Shown here: one piece after another, positions 26,377 to 34,166 of the stretch
Layout: each line of letters starts with the position of its first letter
How positions within the stretch are numbered: position 1 is the stretch's first letter
Assembly: GCA_036275915.1 (NCBI GenBank)
Contig: DASUCV010000020.1
Span: 62,001 to 126,000 of the forward strand
DNA length: 64,000 bases
Source of the DNA: Candidatus Polarisedimenticolaceae bacterium
Lineage (GTDB): Bacteria; Acidobacteriota; Polarisedimenticolia; Polarisedimenticolales; DASRJG01
Reading direction: 5' to 3'
Made by a program: the position numbers and the translations under genes
Notes under the pieces: generated by a model
What the model was told of the DNA's origin: nothing
The model's database searches: none
What the model saw: the letters and a program-made list of their open reading frames with translations, nothing else

Positions 26377-27084
26377 TTACTGCGGTTTCGGCGCGAACGC
26401 GTCGTGGACCTGCTTCTCGATGTCCTTGTAGTTCTTGTCGAGGAACTTCGCCTCTTCCTTGGTGAGGATCCGGAAGGGCACGCGCACGAGCGAGCTCTCG
26501 AACTTGATGTCGAGCCAGTATTGACCGTAGTGGATTCCTCCCTCGACGGGGAAGTAGAGCCGGCCGAGGCAGGCGCGATCGGGGGTGAGCTCGACCTTGT
26601 CGAAGCCCATCGTGCGATCGGTGAGATCGGCGAAGAACCCGAGCCGGGCTGCGCGTGTCGCGTCGGGGGGAAAGTAGTTGATCGAGTCGCGCATCATGTC
26701 GGCCTGCTTCTGAAGGCCGGCCAGGTTCGCCGTCTGGAATTCCTTGTTGGACGGCAGAGGGACCTTCTTGCCGTCGGGCGTCTCGAGCGAGATCGCGTCG
26801 CGCAGGAGCTGCTCGCTCGCGACACCCTTCCTCACCGTGATACCGACCTCGAGCAGGATCCAAGGCTGACCGACCGAGTTGTTCGCGACCCGGTACCCGA
26901 GGATCGCGTACCCCTCGTTGTTGTAGGCGGCGCGGACCCAGCGCCCTTCGAGCGTCATGACCTGCGGAACGCCGGGCTCGGGGATCTTGACCTTCGGCGG
27001 CGCGTCCTGAGCCAGGACGAGCATCTCGAACGACGCGATCGTGAGAAAGGAAGAGCGGAGCAGGCGGACGGTTCTATTCGTCAT
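26377..27084 (-). CDS. Conserved exported protein of unknown function
   Basis: A 235-residue protein. The ATG at 27084 is chosen so that the hydrophobic signal (ending near LVLAQDAPP) sits at the N-terminus. The body is one globular domain with the memorable segments EGRWVRAAYNNEGYAILGYR, DSINYFPPDATRAAR and FESSLVRVPFRILTKEEAKF. I believe similar uncharacterised proteins are common in Acidobacteriota, but no activity is known to me. It is divergent from the TetR gene across 73 bases, so it is a likely regulatory target of TetR. Confidence 0.65.
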   Translation of the reverse strand: MTNRTVRLLRSSFLTIASFEMLVLAQDAPPKVKIPEPGVPQVMTLEGRWVRAAYNNEGYAILGYRVANNSVGQPWILLEVGITVRKGVASEQLLRDAISLETPDGKKVPLPSNKEFQTANLAGLQKQADMMRDSINYFPPDATRAARLGFFADLTDRTMGFDKVELTPDRACLGRLYFPVEGGIHYGQYWLDIKFESSLVRVPFRILTKEEAKFLDKNYKDIEKQVHDAFAPKPQ

Positions 27085-27122
27085 GGGGACCTCGTGCGAC
27101 GAATTATGGCAGAAACCGTCTC

Positions 27123-27151
27123 TTGACGTTTTGACAGTACACACTTACATT
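27123..27151 (+). promoter_or_regulatory. TetR promoter with overlapping operator candidate
   Basis: TTGACG (27123-27128), 17 bases, then TACATT (27146-27151) places the transcription start close to the ATG at 27158, suggesting leaderless mRNA; no ribosome site is visible. Inside it, TGACAGT-ACAC-ACTTACA (27132-27149) is an imperfect palindrome (5 of 7 per arm) suited to a TetR dimer, implying autoregulation. Confidence 0.4.
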
Positions 27152-27157
27152 ACACCC

Positions 27158-27748
27158 ATGCCGCGGCCAAACCGTTCCGCCGAGAAGCGCGAGGCGCTCT
27201 TGCCCGTCTTGGCCGAGGCGTTCGCGAGCGCGGGCTACACCAAGGCGACGACGGCGGAGCTGGCGCGGCGGTGCGGAGTCCAGGAGACGGTCCTCTATCG
27301 GCTCTGGCCCGACAAGAAGGCGATGTTCCTGGCGTCGATCGACCACGTGTTCGAGCGCTCTATGGCGACCTGGACCGAGCTGCTCGCCGGCGCGTCCGCC
27401 TCGGCGACCGGTGCCGAGCGCATCCTCGCCCACGAGGCGGTCCACCACGGCGAGTTCGGGCTCTACCGGGTGCTCTTCACCGGCCTCGACGAGATCGACG
27501 ACGACGAAGTGCGGGAGCACCTCCGGCAGACCTATCGCAAGTTCCAGCGCTACGTCCGCGATCGCATCGCCGAGCACCGCGCGGCCCGCCGCGTGCGCGG
27601 GGGCGTCTCCCCCGACGCCGCCGCCTGGGCGATCCTCGGGCTCGGGACGATCGCGAGCATCGGCCGCGAGCTCGGACTTCTCACGACCGCCGCTCGCCGC
27701 GAGCTGCTCGCCGGCGTCGGGCGTGCGCTCCTGGAGTCGACACGATGA
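27158..27748 (+). CDS. TetR-family transcriptional regulator
   Basis: A 196-residue regulator. The DNA-binding domain (about residues 8-60) contains the helix-turn-helix YTKATTAELARRCGVQET followed by VLYRLWPDKKAMFLASI, which matches the TetR pattern closely. The C-terminal part is an all-helical ligand domain of unknown specificity. The ATG at 27158 is the first start compatible with the N-terminal helix. Likely targets are its own gene, the overlapping small membrane-protein gene (ATGA junction) and the divergent exported protein. Confidence 0.88.
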   Translation: MPRPNRSAEKREALLPVLAEAFASAGYTKATTAELARRCGVQETVLYRLWPDKKAMFLASIDHVFERSMATWTELLAGASASATGAERILAHEAVHHGEFGLYRVLFTGLDEIDDDEVREHLRQTYRKFQRYVRDRIAEHRAARRVRGGVSPDAAAWAILGLGTIASIGRELGLLTTAARRELLAGVGRALLESTR

Positions 27749-28044
27749 AAGTATTTCTGATGCTCGTCGGCGCCGCCCTCGTCCTCGCCGTCGCGGCGTT
27801 CGTTCTCTTCCGTCGCGCAAAGGGGTGGACGCGATTCTTCCTGGGAGTCGCGGCCGTCTCGGCGTGCGCGTTCCCGCTCTGTGCCGTCCTCCACAACGCC
27901 GCCGAGGCGCTCCTTCATGCCGACGAGCCGGTCTTCTTCCTCGCCGCGGTCATCGGCGCGCCCGCCGGGGTCGTCGTGGGCTTCGTGGGAGCCGCAATCG
28001 CGCGACGATTTGAGAAGAAAATGGGGACTGTCCCCAGTTCCTAA
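27745..28044 (+). CDS. Small three-helix membrane protein
   Basis: A 99-residue protein with hydrophobic segments at about 4-20, 30-47 and 63-85, separated by short charged loops. The ATG overlaps the TetR stop (ATGA), so the two are translationally coupled. The last residues (KKMGTVPSS) are encoded by a GGGGACTGTCCCC palindrome, so the native C-terminus was probably replaced by that element. Its TAA interlocks with the TAG of the convergent gene (CTAA). Function unknown; it may be the effector controlled by TetR. Confidence 0.7.
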   Translation: MKVFLMLVGAALVLAVAAFVLFRRAKGWTRFFLGVAAVSACAFPLCAVLHNAAEALLHADEPVFFLAAVIGAPAGVVVGFVGAAIARRFEKKMGTVPSS

Positions 28045-28050
28045 GGACAG
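28023..28050. repeat. GGGGACTGTCCCC palindrome and flanking CTGTCC/GGACAG repeat
   Basis: Bases 28023-28035 form a 6-bp-arm palindrome. CTGTCC at 28028-28033 and GGACAG at 28045-28050 form a second inverted repeat spanning the interlocked stop codons of two convergent genes. A near-identical arrangement is found at 37406-37427. Confidence 0.55.
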
Positions 28051-29588
28051 GGGGTCGTGCGCTCCGCGCCGGCGGTCGTGTACCCCCACGTGCCGAGCTG
28101 CGGCAGCGACGGGCGGTTGATGTAGAAGAAGGCACCGCCGGCCGCGGGGATCTGGGAATCGCTCCACGTCGTTCCCGTCGTCGTGATGCCGACGCAGGGT
28201 GTCGTGGCGAAGGTCGCGAGCGTCGAGCGACGTGTCTCGTATTGCGTGACGCCCGGCTGCGACGGCCACGAGTAGAGGGTCTTGTCGCCCCGCGTCATGA
28301 ACCCGGAAGTGCCGATCGTCTCGGGGCCGGTCGACTCGAACGCTCCGATGTCGCAGGCGGTGAAGGCCGGGCGTGCGATGCCGCGCTGGTCGGCGGCTTC
28401 GCAGGCGTCGCCGCCGCTCCCCGGTGCTGCGGGGTTGCCGGCGTCGCGGGCGGCGCTCGTGAGGTAGAGGGGCATCGTCGGCGTCAGGCCGCCGCTCGAG
28501 GCGAGCGGTGCGAGCCCCGCCGTCGCGTTGCTCTTGTCCCCGGTGGCCGCGAAACCGCACGTTCCCCCTGAATCGAGGTTGTAGCCGTGCGACGTGATTC
28601 CGACGCCGCTGCAATTGTTCGCGGTGTTCGCGAGGATCGTGTTGCGCACGATCGCCGTTCCCCCGCCCGTGACGTAGATGTTCGAGCCGGTCGCCGCGAC
28701 GTTCTGCGCGAGCGTGACGTTGCTGACGGTCGCCTTGCCCTGCCCGTAGACGTAGATCCCCGCGCCGAATCCCGCCGTCGACATGTTCTCGACGATCGTC
28801 GAGTTCTTGATCGTGGTCCCTCCGCTCCCCGAGACGAAGAGGGCGCCGCCGGCGACCGCCGCGTTTCCGGAGAACGTCGTCCGCATGATCACAGCCGGGT
28901 CGAGGCTCGCGGAGAGCACGCACGAGGGGCCGTCCGTGGCCGTGTTGTCGAGGAACACCGAGTCGATGATCGTCAGCGCGCCGCGGTCGATGTCGAGGCA
29001 CGGCGCCCCGCCGGCGGTGTTGTCGCGGAAGGTGCAGCGCGTGAACGTCATCGTCTTGCCGACGCCGTCCGAGTAGCCGACCGCGGCGTCGTTGACGCCG
29101 TTCCCGCTCGAGTGCCCGTCGGCGTGGTTGTCCGCGAACGTGCAGTCCGTGAACGAAACGGTGCCGCTGCTCACCACGACACCCGCCGCCGCGACCCCGA
29201 GCGGCGCGTAGAACTCCCCCTTGCCTTGGGTGAACGTGAGACCGGACGCGGTGAGCGTTCCCGCCGGCGTCACGCTGAAGATGCGCTGCGTGTCGCCGCC
29301 GCTGATGGCGAGCGCGCCCTGGCCCGGCCCCGTGATCGTGAGGGTCTTGTCGATGACGAGGTCTCCGAGGACGAGCGTGATCGTCTCGCCGACGACGTCG
29401 TCGTCGAACGTGATCGTGTCGCCCGAGACGGAGGCGGTGACGGCGTCGCGGAGCGAGCAGTCCGCATCGCACAGGCCGTCGGTGGTGTCGTCGGGCTTGG
29501 TGACGACGCGCGTCGCCGCGGACGCCGCGCCGATCGCTGCCGCCGTCACCAGGGCCAGGACGCCCAGAATCGTTGATGCCCGACGCAA
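28041..29588 (-). CDS. Secreted CSLREA-domain parallel beta-helix protein
   Basis: A 515-residue protein starting at a TTG (29588) that places the signal peptide (ending ASAATR) correctly. CSLREA-type motif CDADCSLRDAV lies at about 38-48. A right-handed beta-helix region follows with FTDCTFADN- and FTRCTFRDN-type turns. The choice-of-anchor Q-like segment RGIARPAFTACDIGAFE is at about 405-421. The C-terminal about 90 residues are the recurring fn3-like module, ending AERTTPCP. It is probably an adhesin or polysaccharide-interacting surface protein. It lies 46 bases downstream of the sortilin-type gene, so co-transcription is possible. Confidence 0.82.
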   Translation of the reverse strand: MRRASTILGVLALVTAAAIGAASAATRVVTKPDDTTDGLCDADCSLRDAVTASVSGDTITFDDDVVGETITLVLGDLVIDKTLTITGPGQGALAISGGDTQRIFSVTPAGTLTASGLTFTQGKGEFYAPLGVAAAGVVVSSGTVSFTDCTFADNHADGHSSGNGVNDAAVGYSDGVGKTMTFTRCTFRDNTAGGAPCLDIDRGALTIIDSVFLDNTATDGPSCVLSASLDPAVIMRTTFSGNAAVAGGALFVSGSGGTTIKNSTIVENMSTAGFGAGIYVYGQGKATVSNVTLAQNVAATGSNIYVTGGGTAIVRNTILANTANNCSGVGITSHGYNLDSGGTCGFAATGDKSNATAGLAPLASSGGLTPTMPLYLTSAARDAGNPAAPGSGGDACEAADQRGIARPAFTACDIGAFESTGPETIGTSGFMTRGDKTLYSWPSQPGVTQYETRRSTLATFATTPCVGITTTGTTWSDSQIPAAGGAFFYINRPSLPQLGTWGYTTAGAERTTPCP

Positions 29589-29634
29589 CCCGCCCCCGCT
29601 TCCCCCGAACCATTCATTTACGGCGAAAGGGAGG

Positions 29635-32600
29635 CTACGGCTTGAGGGCGGCGAAACCGGCGGCCTGGAGCGTCCGGTTGGCGGCAGCCAGCCCGCCGTC
29701 GAGAAGGGTCTGCCAGCGCGCCAATCCTTCGGTTGCGGCGGATTGTCGCTGCCCGAATGCGGTCAGAGCATCGGCCGAGGGCGCGCCGTCGGCGCTCTCG
29801 ACCGCCGACTGCAGCTCGGCGAGCGACGAGGCGACCCGCCGGAGGCTCGCGGGGTCGGCATCGATCGGTTGCCCGAAGGAAGGCTCCGCGTTGGCCGGCG
29901 GCCCCGCGGCACGATCGATCGAGCTCGAAAGCTCGGCGAGCGTGCCGGCCTTGGCTTTCGATTCCTGGATCTGCTTGCGGAGGGTGTCGGCCTGGCGGAG
30001 ACCCACGGCCACGCGAACACGAATCGCCTGGAGCTTGACCGCGAGCTCGTGCTGGTGCTCGAGGTCGGCGTCGGTGATCGCCGCCGGGAGGCGTGGATCC
30101 TTGACGACGTCGAGGGGCTGCGAGACGACCCGCCCACCCTGCTCGAGCCGGACGATGTAGCGGCCGGGAGGCGACCACGGCCCCGAGCCGGTGCCCCGGC
30201 GGTCGCGGCTCACGAGCTCTTCGGGCAACGCGTCGCGGAGGTCCCAGACGAACCGATGCATTCCCGGCGTCGCCGGCGGCGGCTGGGACACGGTCGCCCA
30301 ATCCGGGGTCGTCGCAATCTTCTGGAGATCGGGCGGCTGGGTCGCATCGTCGCTGGCATAGCGGCGGACGACGGCGCCGGACGCATCGACGATCGAGACG
30401 ACGAGGCGGCCGCTGTCGGCGCGCACGAAGTAATCGATGACCGCTCCGGCGAGGGGGTTCTCGGCCATCGGCTCGTCCTTGGGCTCCGGCGATCCCTGGA
30501 AGCCTGCCGCGCGGAGGCACACCGCGGGACGTGGAGCGGCGAGGAAGAGGTCCTTCGAGCTCACCGTCGCATCGATCTGCCGGAGGGGCGAGAGGTCGTC
30601 GAGCACCCAGAACGAGCGGCCGTGCGTGGCGACGACGAGGTCGCCATGGCGGACGTCGATGTCGCGAATCGAGCAGTTCGGAAGGTTGGCTTGCAACGGC
30701 TGCCAGTGCTCGCCGTCGTCGAACGAGACGAACACGCCGGTCTCGGTGCCGGCGTAGAGCAGCCCGCGCCGTACCGGGTCCTCCCGCACGACGTTGACGA
30801 AGCTCCCGTCGGGGATGCCGCGGGCGATCGACGTCCAGGTTTTTCCGGCGTCTTTCGTCCGCAGGATCTCCGGCGAGAGATCGTCGATCCGGTGCCGGTC
30901 GATCGCCGCGTAGGCCGTGTCCGCGTCGAAGTGAGACGCCTCGATGATCCCGACCTTCGACCACGGCCCGAGGACCTTCGGGGTGACGTTGTTCCACGAC
31001 CGGCCGTCGTCGGGGGAAAGCCAGATCAACCCGTCGTCGGTGCCGACCCAGATCCTTGCGTCGACGAGGGGCGAGGGCGCGATCGCATAGATCACGCCGC
31101 GGCGCGCGCCCTTGACGTCGGAGTCGTCGGCCGTCACCGGGTCGAGGTTCGCCGGCTTTCCGGGATCCTCGCGCGTGAGATCGGGGCTGATCTTCTCCCA
31201 TCGGCCGCCGCGATCGACCGACTTGAAGAGGAACTGCCGGGCGAAGTAGATCGCCTTCGTGCGCGGCGAGATCGCGAGCGGCAGCGTCCACTCACCGCGG
31301 TATTCGCCGGGGTGCGCGAGGGTGGGATCGACGCTCGCTTCCTGAAGGGTGCGCCAGTCGAACTTGCCGACCGTCCCGCCCCAGACGACGTCGGGATCGT
31401 CCGGGTCGGGCACGATGTATCCGCTCTCGCCGCCGATGGCGATCTCGTTCCAGTCGCGCTCGGTGATCGACCGGTAATCGGTGCGAACGGGGGTCGCCGC
31501 GGCTCCGCTGTCCTGCTGCGCGCCGTAGATCCAGTACGGGAACCGGTCGTCGGTCGCGACGTGGTAGAACTGCCCGGTCGGCTGGTTGTACCAGGAGCTC
31601 CACGTCTTGCCACCGTCGAGGCTGATCGCCGCGCCCTGATCGCTCGCCAGGATCATGCGGCGCGCGTCGGCGGGATCGATCCACAGCCTGTGATAGTCGT
31701 CGCCGCCGGGCGCGCCCTTGAACGGAAGGAACGTCTTGCCGCCGTCGGTCGACCGGTAGAGCGCCGTGTTGCAGGCGTAGACGACGTCGCGATCCGCCGG
31801 GTCGACCGTCACACCCGCGAAATACCAGCCGCGCTCCCAGATGCGACGATCCGAGCCGGTTTTCTTCCAGTTCACACCGCCGTCGTCGGATACGTAGAGG
31901 CCACCCTCCTTCGCGTCGACGAGCGCGTACACCCGGCGAGGGTCGGACGGGGCGAACGCGATGCGGATCCGGCCCAGCTTCTCCACAGGAAGCCCGCCGC
32001 TGACGCGGGCCCATGTGTCGCCGCCGTCGACGGAACGGTAGAGGCCGCTCCCGGGGCCGTTCGACGGCGGATAGACGTTCCACGGCGGCCGCCGCGTCTG
32101 CCACATCGCGGCGAGGATCGTCTTGCTGCTCGCGGGGTCGAACGCGAGGTCGATCGCTCCGGTGTTCTCGTCCTCGAAGAGCACGCGCTTCCAGGTCTTG
32201 CCGCCATCCCTCGAGCGGAAGACGCCGCGCTCCTGGTTCGGTCCGTAGGCATGCCCGAGCGCCGCCACGAAGACGACGTTCGCGTCGTGAGGGTCCACGA
32301 GGACCTGCCCGATCTGGCGGCTGTCGGTCAGACCGATCCGGGTCCAGGTCGCTCCGGCATCGACGCTCTTGTACATCCCGTTGCCGTAGCTGATGTCCGA
32401 GCGCATGTCCCCTTCGCCCGAGCCCACGTAGAGGACGTCGGGACTCGAGGGAGCGACCGCGACCGCTCCGATCGACGCGACCGGCTGCGCGTCGAAGATC
32501 GGATCCCAGGTGCGCCCGGCGTTGTCGGATCGCCACACCCCTCCGCCGACCGCGCCGAAGTAGAAACGGTTCGGCCGCCCGGGCACGCCGGTCGCCGTCA

Positions 32601-32730
32601 CCGTGCGGCCGCCGCGAAACGGCCCGACGAGCCGCCAGTGCAGCCCTTCGAGCAAACGCGGGTCGAGCGACTGCGCCATCGCGGCCGAAGCTGCGACGGC
32701 AGACAAGACGAGGACGAGGATTCGACGCAC
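29635..32730 (-). CDS. Sortilin-type (VPS10/BNR) beta-propeller exported protein
   Basis: A 1031-residue protein starting at a GTG (32730) with a GGGGGG-rich ribosome site and a signal peptide ending near AMAQSLD. The body is a large double propeller with many BNR/Asp-box repeats (SxDGGKTW-like: RSRDGGKTWKRV, SVDGGDTWARV, STDGGKTFLPF, KDAGKTWTSI). The first blade, HWRLVGPFRGGRTVTATG, is typical of the about 1000-residue 'glycosyl hydrolase'-named family abundant in Acidobacteriota. A C-terminal domain has the WDLRDALPEELVSRDRRG region and a helical tail (about 930-1031). Despite family naming, no glycosidase catalytic pair is evident, and the ligand is unknown. Confidence 0.88.
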   Translation of the reverse strand: MRRILVLVLSAVAASAAMAQSLDPRLLEGLHWRLVGPFRGGRTVTATGVPGRPNRFYFGAVGGGVWRSDNAGRTWDPIFDAQPVASIGAVAVAPSSPDVLYVGSGEGDMRSDISYGNGMYKSVDAGATWTRIGLTDSRQIGQVLVDPHDANVVFVAALGHAYGPNQERGVFRSRDGGKTWKRVLFEDENTGAIDLAFDPASSKTILAAMWQTRRPPWNVYPPSNGPGSGLYRSVDGGDTWARVSGGLPVEKLGRIRIAFAPSDPRRVYALVDAKEGGLYVSDDGGVNWKKTGSDRRIWERGWYFAGVTVDPADRDVVYACNTALYRSTDGGKTFLPFKGAPGGDDYHRLWIDPADARRMILASDQGAAISLDGGKTWSSWYNQPTGQFYHVATDDRFPYWIYGAQQDSGAAATPVRTDYRSITERDWNEIAIGGESGYIVPDPDDPDVVWGGTVGKFDWRTLQEASVDPTLAHPGEYRGEWTLPLAISPRTKAIYFARQFLFKSVDRGGRWEKISPDLTREDPGKPANLDPVTADDSDVKGARRGVIYAIAPSPLVDARIWVGTDDGLIWLSPDDGRSWNNVTPKVLGPWSKVGIIEASHFDADTAYAAIDRHRIDDLSPEILRTKDAGKTWTSIARGIPDGSFVNVVREDPVRRGLLYAGTETGVFVSFDDGEHWQPLQANLPNCSIRDIDVRHGDLVVATHGRSFWVLDDLSPLRQIDATVSSKDLFLAAPRPAVCLRAAGFQGSPEPKDEPMAENPLAGAVIDYFVRADSGRLVVSIVDASGAVVRRYASDDATQPPDLQKIATTPDWATVSQPPPATPGMHRFVWDLRDALPEELVSRDRRGTGSGPWSPPGRYIVRLEQGGRVVSQPLDVVKDPRLPAAITDADLEHQHELAVKLQAIRVRVAVGLRQADTLRKQIQESKAKAGTLAELSSSIDRAAGPPANAEPSFGQPIDADPASLRRVASSLAELQSAVESADGAPSADALTAFGQRQSAATEGLARWQTLLDGGLAAANRTLQAAGFAALKP

Positions 32731-32752
32731 GAGGCCCCCCCGAACGCGCCGT

Positions 32753-32758
32753 ATTCTA
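32753..32758 (-). promoter_or_regulatory. Possible -10 box for the sortilin-type gene
   Basis: TAGAAT on the minus strand lies 22 bases upstream of the GTG at 32730. No good -35 is seen 16-18 bases further up, so this is weak support for a promoter. Confidence 0.25.
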
Positions 32759-32832
32759 AACGTGTCGTCGTTGTCGCCGGCCCCCCATGAGGGGACGCGA
32801 AACCGTAAGCGCGCGCGGCGGCCCACGGCGCA

Positions 32833-32861
32833 TTGACGCTCCGCCATCCTCCTCGTACTTT
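32833..32861 (+). promoter_or_regulatory. Sigma-70-like promoter of TPR gene
   Basis: TTGACG at 32833-32838, a 17-base spacer, and TACTTT at 32856-32861 lie 35 bases before the ATG at 32897. A GAGG ribosome site precedes that ATG. The -35 is good and the -10 weak. Confidence 0.35.
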
Positions 32862-32896
32862 CACGCGCAGTCGGGGATGGTTCGAGGTCGATCGCC

Positions 32897-34066
32897 ATGT
32901 TGCGCCGAGCATTCCCGGCCGTGGGCGCCCTCGCCTTGCTGTTCGCCGCATCGCCGGCGGGCGCCATCACGAGCACTCCGAAGCCCAAATCGCTCTCGAA
33001 GCCCGTCCCCACCGACAGCTTCGAGCGTCCCGACGCCCAGGCCCTCGTCCGTGAGGCGAAGGCGCTCTGGCACATCGAGAAGGACTACAACGGCGCGCTG
33101 GCGAAGTTCAACGCCGCCGTCGACGCGAGCCCCGACGACAGCGACGTCCGCCTCCAGAGGGGACATTTCTTCGAGGTCCTCGCAGCACTCGTCGTTCCGG
33201 AGGATCGCGAGAAATTCAAGGAGTTCGCCCAGGAGGACTACCAGTCGATTGCCGAAGGCGATCCGGACTCGCTCATCGCCGGCGTGGCGCGCGACGGCAT
33301 GACGCGCCTTGCCGGCGAGGAGTTCCTCGAGGTCAAGACGGTCGAGTGCCCGGAGACGGCGATCGAGATCCACTCGCGCGGGGAATCGCTCTACGGCGCG
33401 CGGCGGTACTCGGATGCGATCGCCGCCTACGAGAAGGCGACGGCCGGATGTCCGGAGGCGGCCGCGTGGTGGGTCGACTTCGCCGACTCGCATTACGTGG
33501 TCGAGGACTATCGCAAGGCGAAGGAGCTGTTCTCGAAGGCGCTGACGGTCGACCCGTGGAACCGCGAGGCGCACCGGTTCCTCGCCGACACCGACCTGCA
33601 GCTCGGGGACAACGAGGCCGCGGTGCACGAGCTCGTCCTCACCGTCGTGTCGGACCCGATGTACGAGGCCGGATGGTCGGCGCTCCGCCTTTACGGGACC
33701 GCGCTCGGACACAAGTGGAAGCGCGTCTTCGGGAACCGGAACGTCGAGCCGCGAGGCGCCGACGCCGCGGCCTGGGTGGCCTACATCAACGCGAAGGCCG
33801 ACGCGGCCGACGGAAAATCGGCGCTCGCCGTCGAGCGCGCGGCCGTCAAGCGCGCGCTCGCTGCGGCTCGTGAAACGGAGCCGGGGCCCTCGAGGGTGAC
33901 GAGCCCGTTCTGGGCGATGATCGAGCGCGCCGATCAGGCCGGCTACCTCGACGAGGCGATCTTCCTCCACCTGTTCGACGCGGCGCTCGCGGGCGAGTAC
34001 CCGGAGTTTCGCGAGAAGCACTCGCAGCGCCTGTCCCGGTACGTCGAAACGCTAATAATGGAGTGA
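32897..34066 (+). CDS. Periplasmic TPR-repeat protein
   Basis: A 389-residue protein with a signal peptide ending near AGAITS. At least three TPR units are visible: ALWHIEKDYNGALAKFNAAV, SLYGARRYSDAIAAYEKA and HYVVEDYRKAKELFSKAL followed by AHRFLADTDLQLGDNEAAV. TPR proteins act as scaffolds; there is no enzyme motif, and the partner is unknown. It lies between two large exported propeller proteins, divergent from one and 100 bases upstream of the other, and could assist their export. That is inference from location only. Confidence 0.75.
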   Translation: MLRRAFPAVGALALLFAASPAGAITSTPKPKSLSKPVPTDSFERPDAQALVREAKALWHIEKDYNGALAKFNAAVDASPDDSDVRLQRGHFFEVLAALVVPEDREKFKEFAQEDYQSIAEGDPDSLIAGVARDGMTRLAGEEFLEVKTVECPETAIEIHSRGESLYGARRYSDAIAAYEKATAGCPEAAAWWVDFADSHYVVEDYRKAKELFSKALTVDPWNREAHRFLADTDLQLGDNEAAVHELVLTVVSDPMYEAGWSALRLYGTALGHKWKRVFGNRNVEPRGADAAAWVAYINAKADAADGKSALAVERAAVKRALAAARETEPGPSRVTSPFWAMIERADQAGYLDEAIFLHLFDAALAGEYPEFREKHSQRLSRYVETLIME

Positions 34067-34136
34067 CGCAAGGATTTCCCCCTGTTTCATTCAGGGAAAC
34101 ACCTTATGGTGATTCCCGGCTTCCGAGTCCACAAAG

Positions 34137-34166
34137 GGTGTGCGCCATCAGACAAGGGGGCACACC
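34137..34166 (+). promoter_or_regulatory. Hairpin sequestering the ribosome site of the BNR/PKD gene
   Basis: GGTGTGCGCC (34137-34146) can pair with GGGGCACACC (34157-34166) at 9 of 10 positions, with a 10-base loop. The ribosome site AAGGGGG (34154-34160) is partly inside the stem, and the ATG starts directly after it. The structure could act as a translational switch. Confidence 0.4.

Noticed and set aside
29221-32790. Plus-strand open frame of about 1189 codons opposite the sortilin-type gene
   Set aside because: Codon composition gives an Arg/Val/Asp/Gly-rich string with no domain, typical of antisense reading in GC-rich DNA; the opposite strand encodes clear BNR repeats.
34061-34090. 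Second GEMM-like riboswitch (GACGCAAGG) before the BNR/PKD gene
   Set aside because: Lacks GGCAAA, the tetraloop stem and the CACCGG-CUAA block; the short match is chance.
34106-34130. -24/-12 element before the BNR/PKD gene
   Set aside because: Spacing between GG and GC is 9 instead of 10 bases and TGGC is missing.
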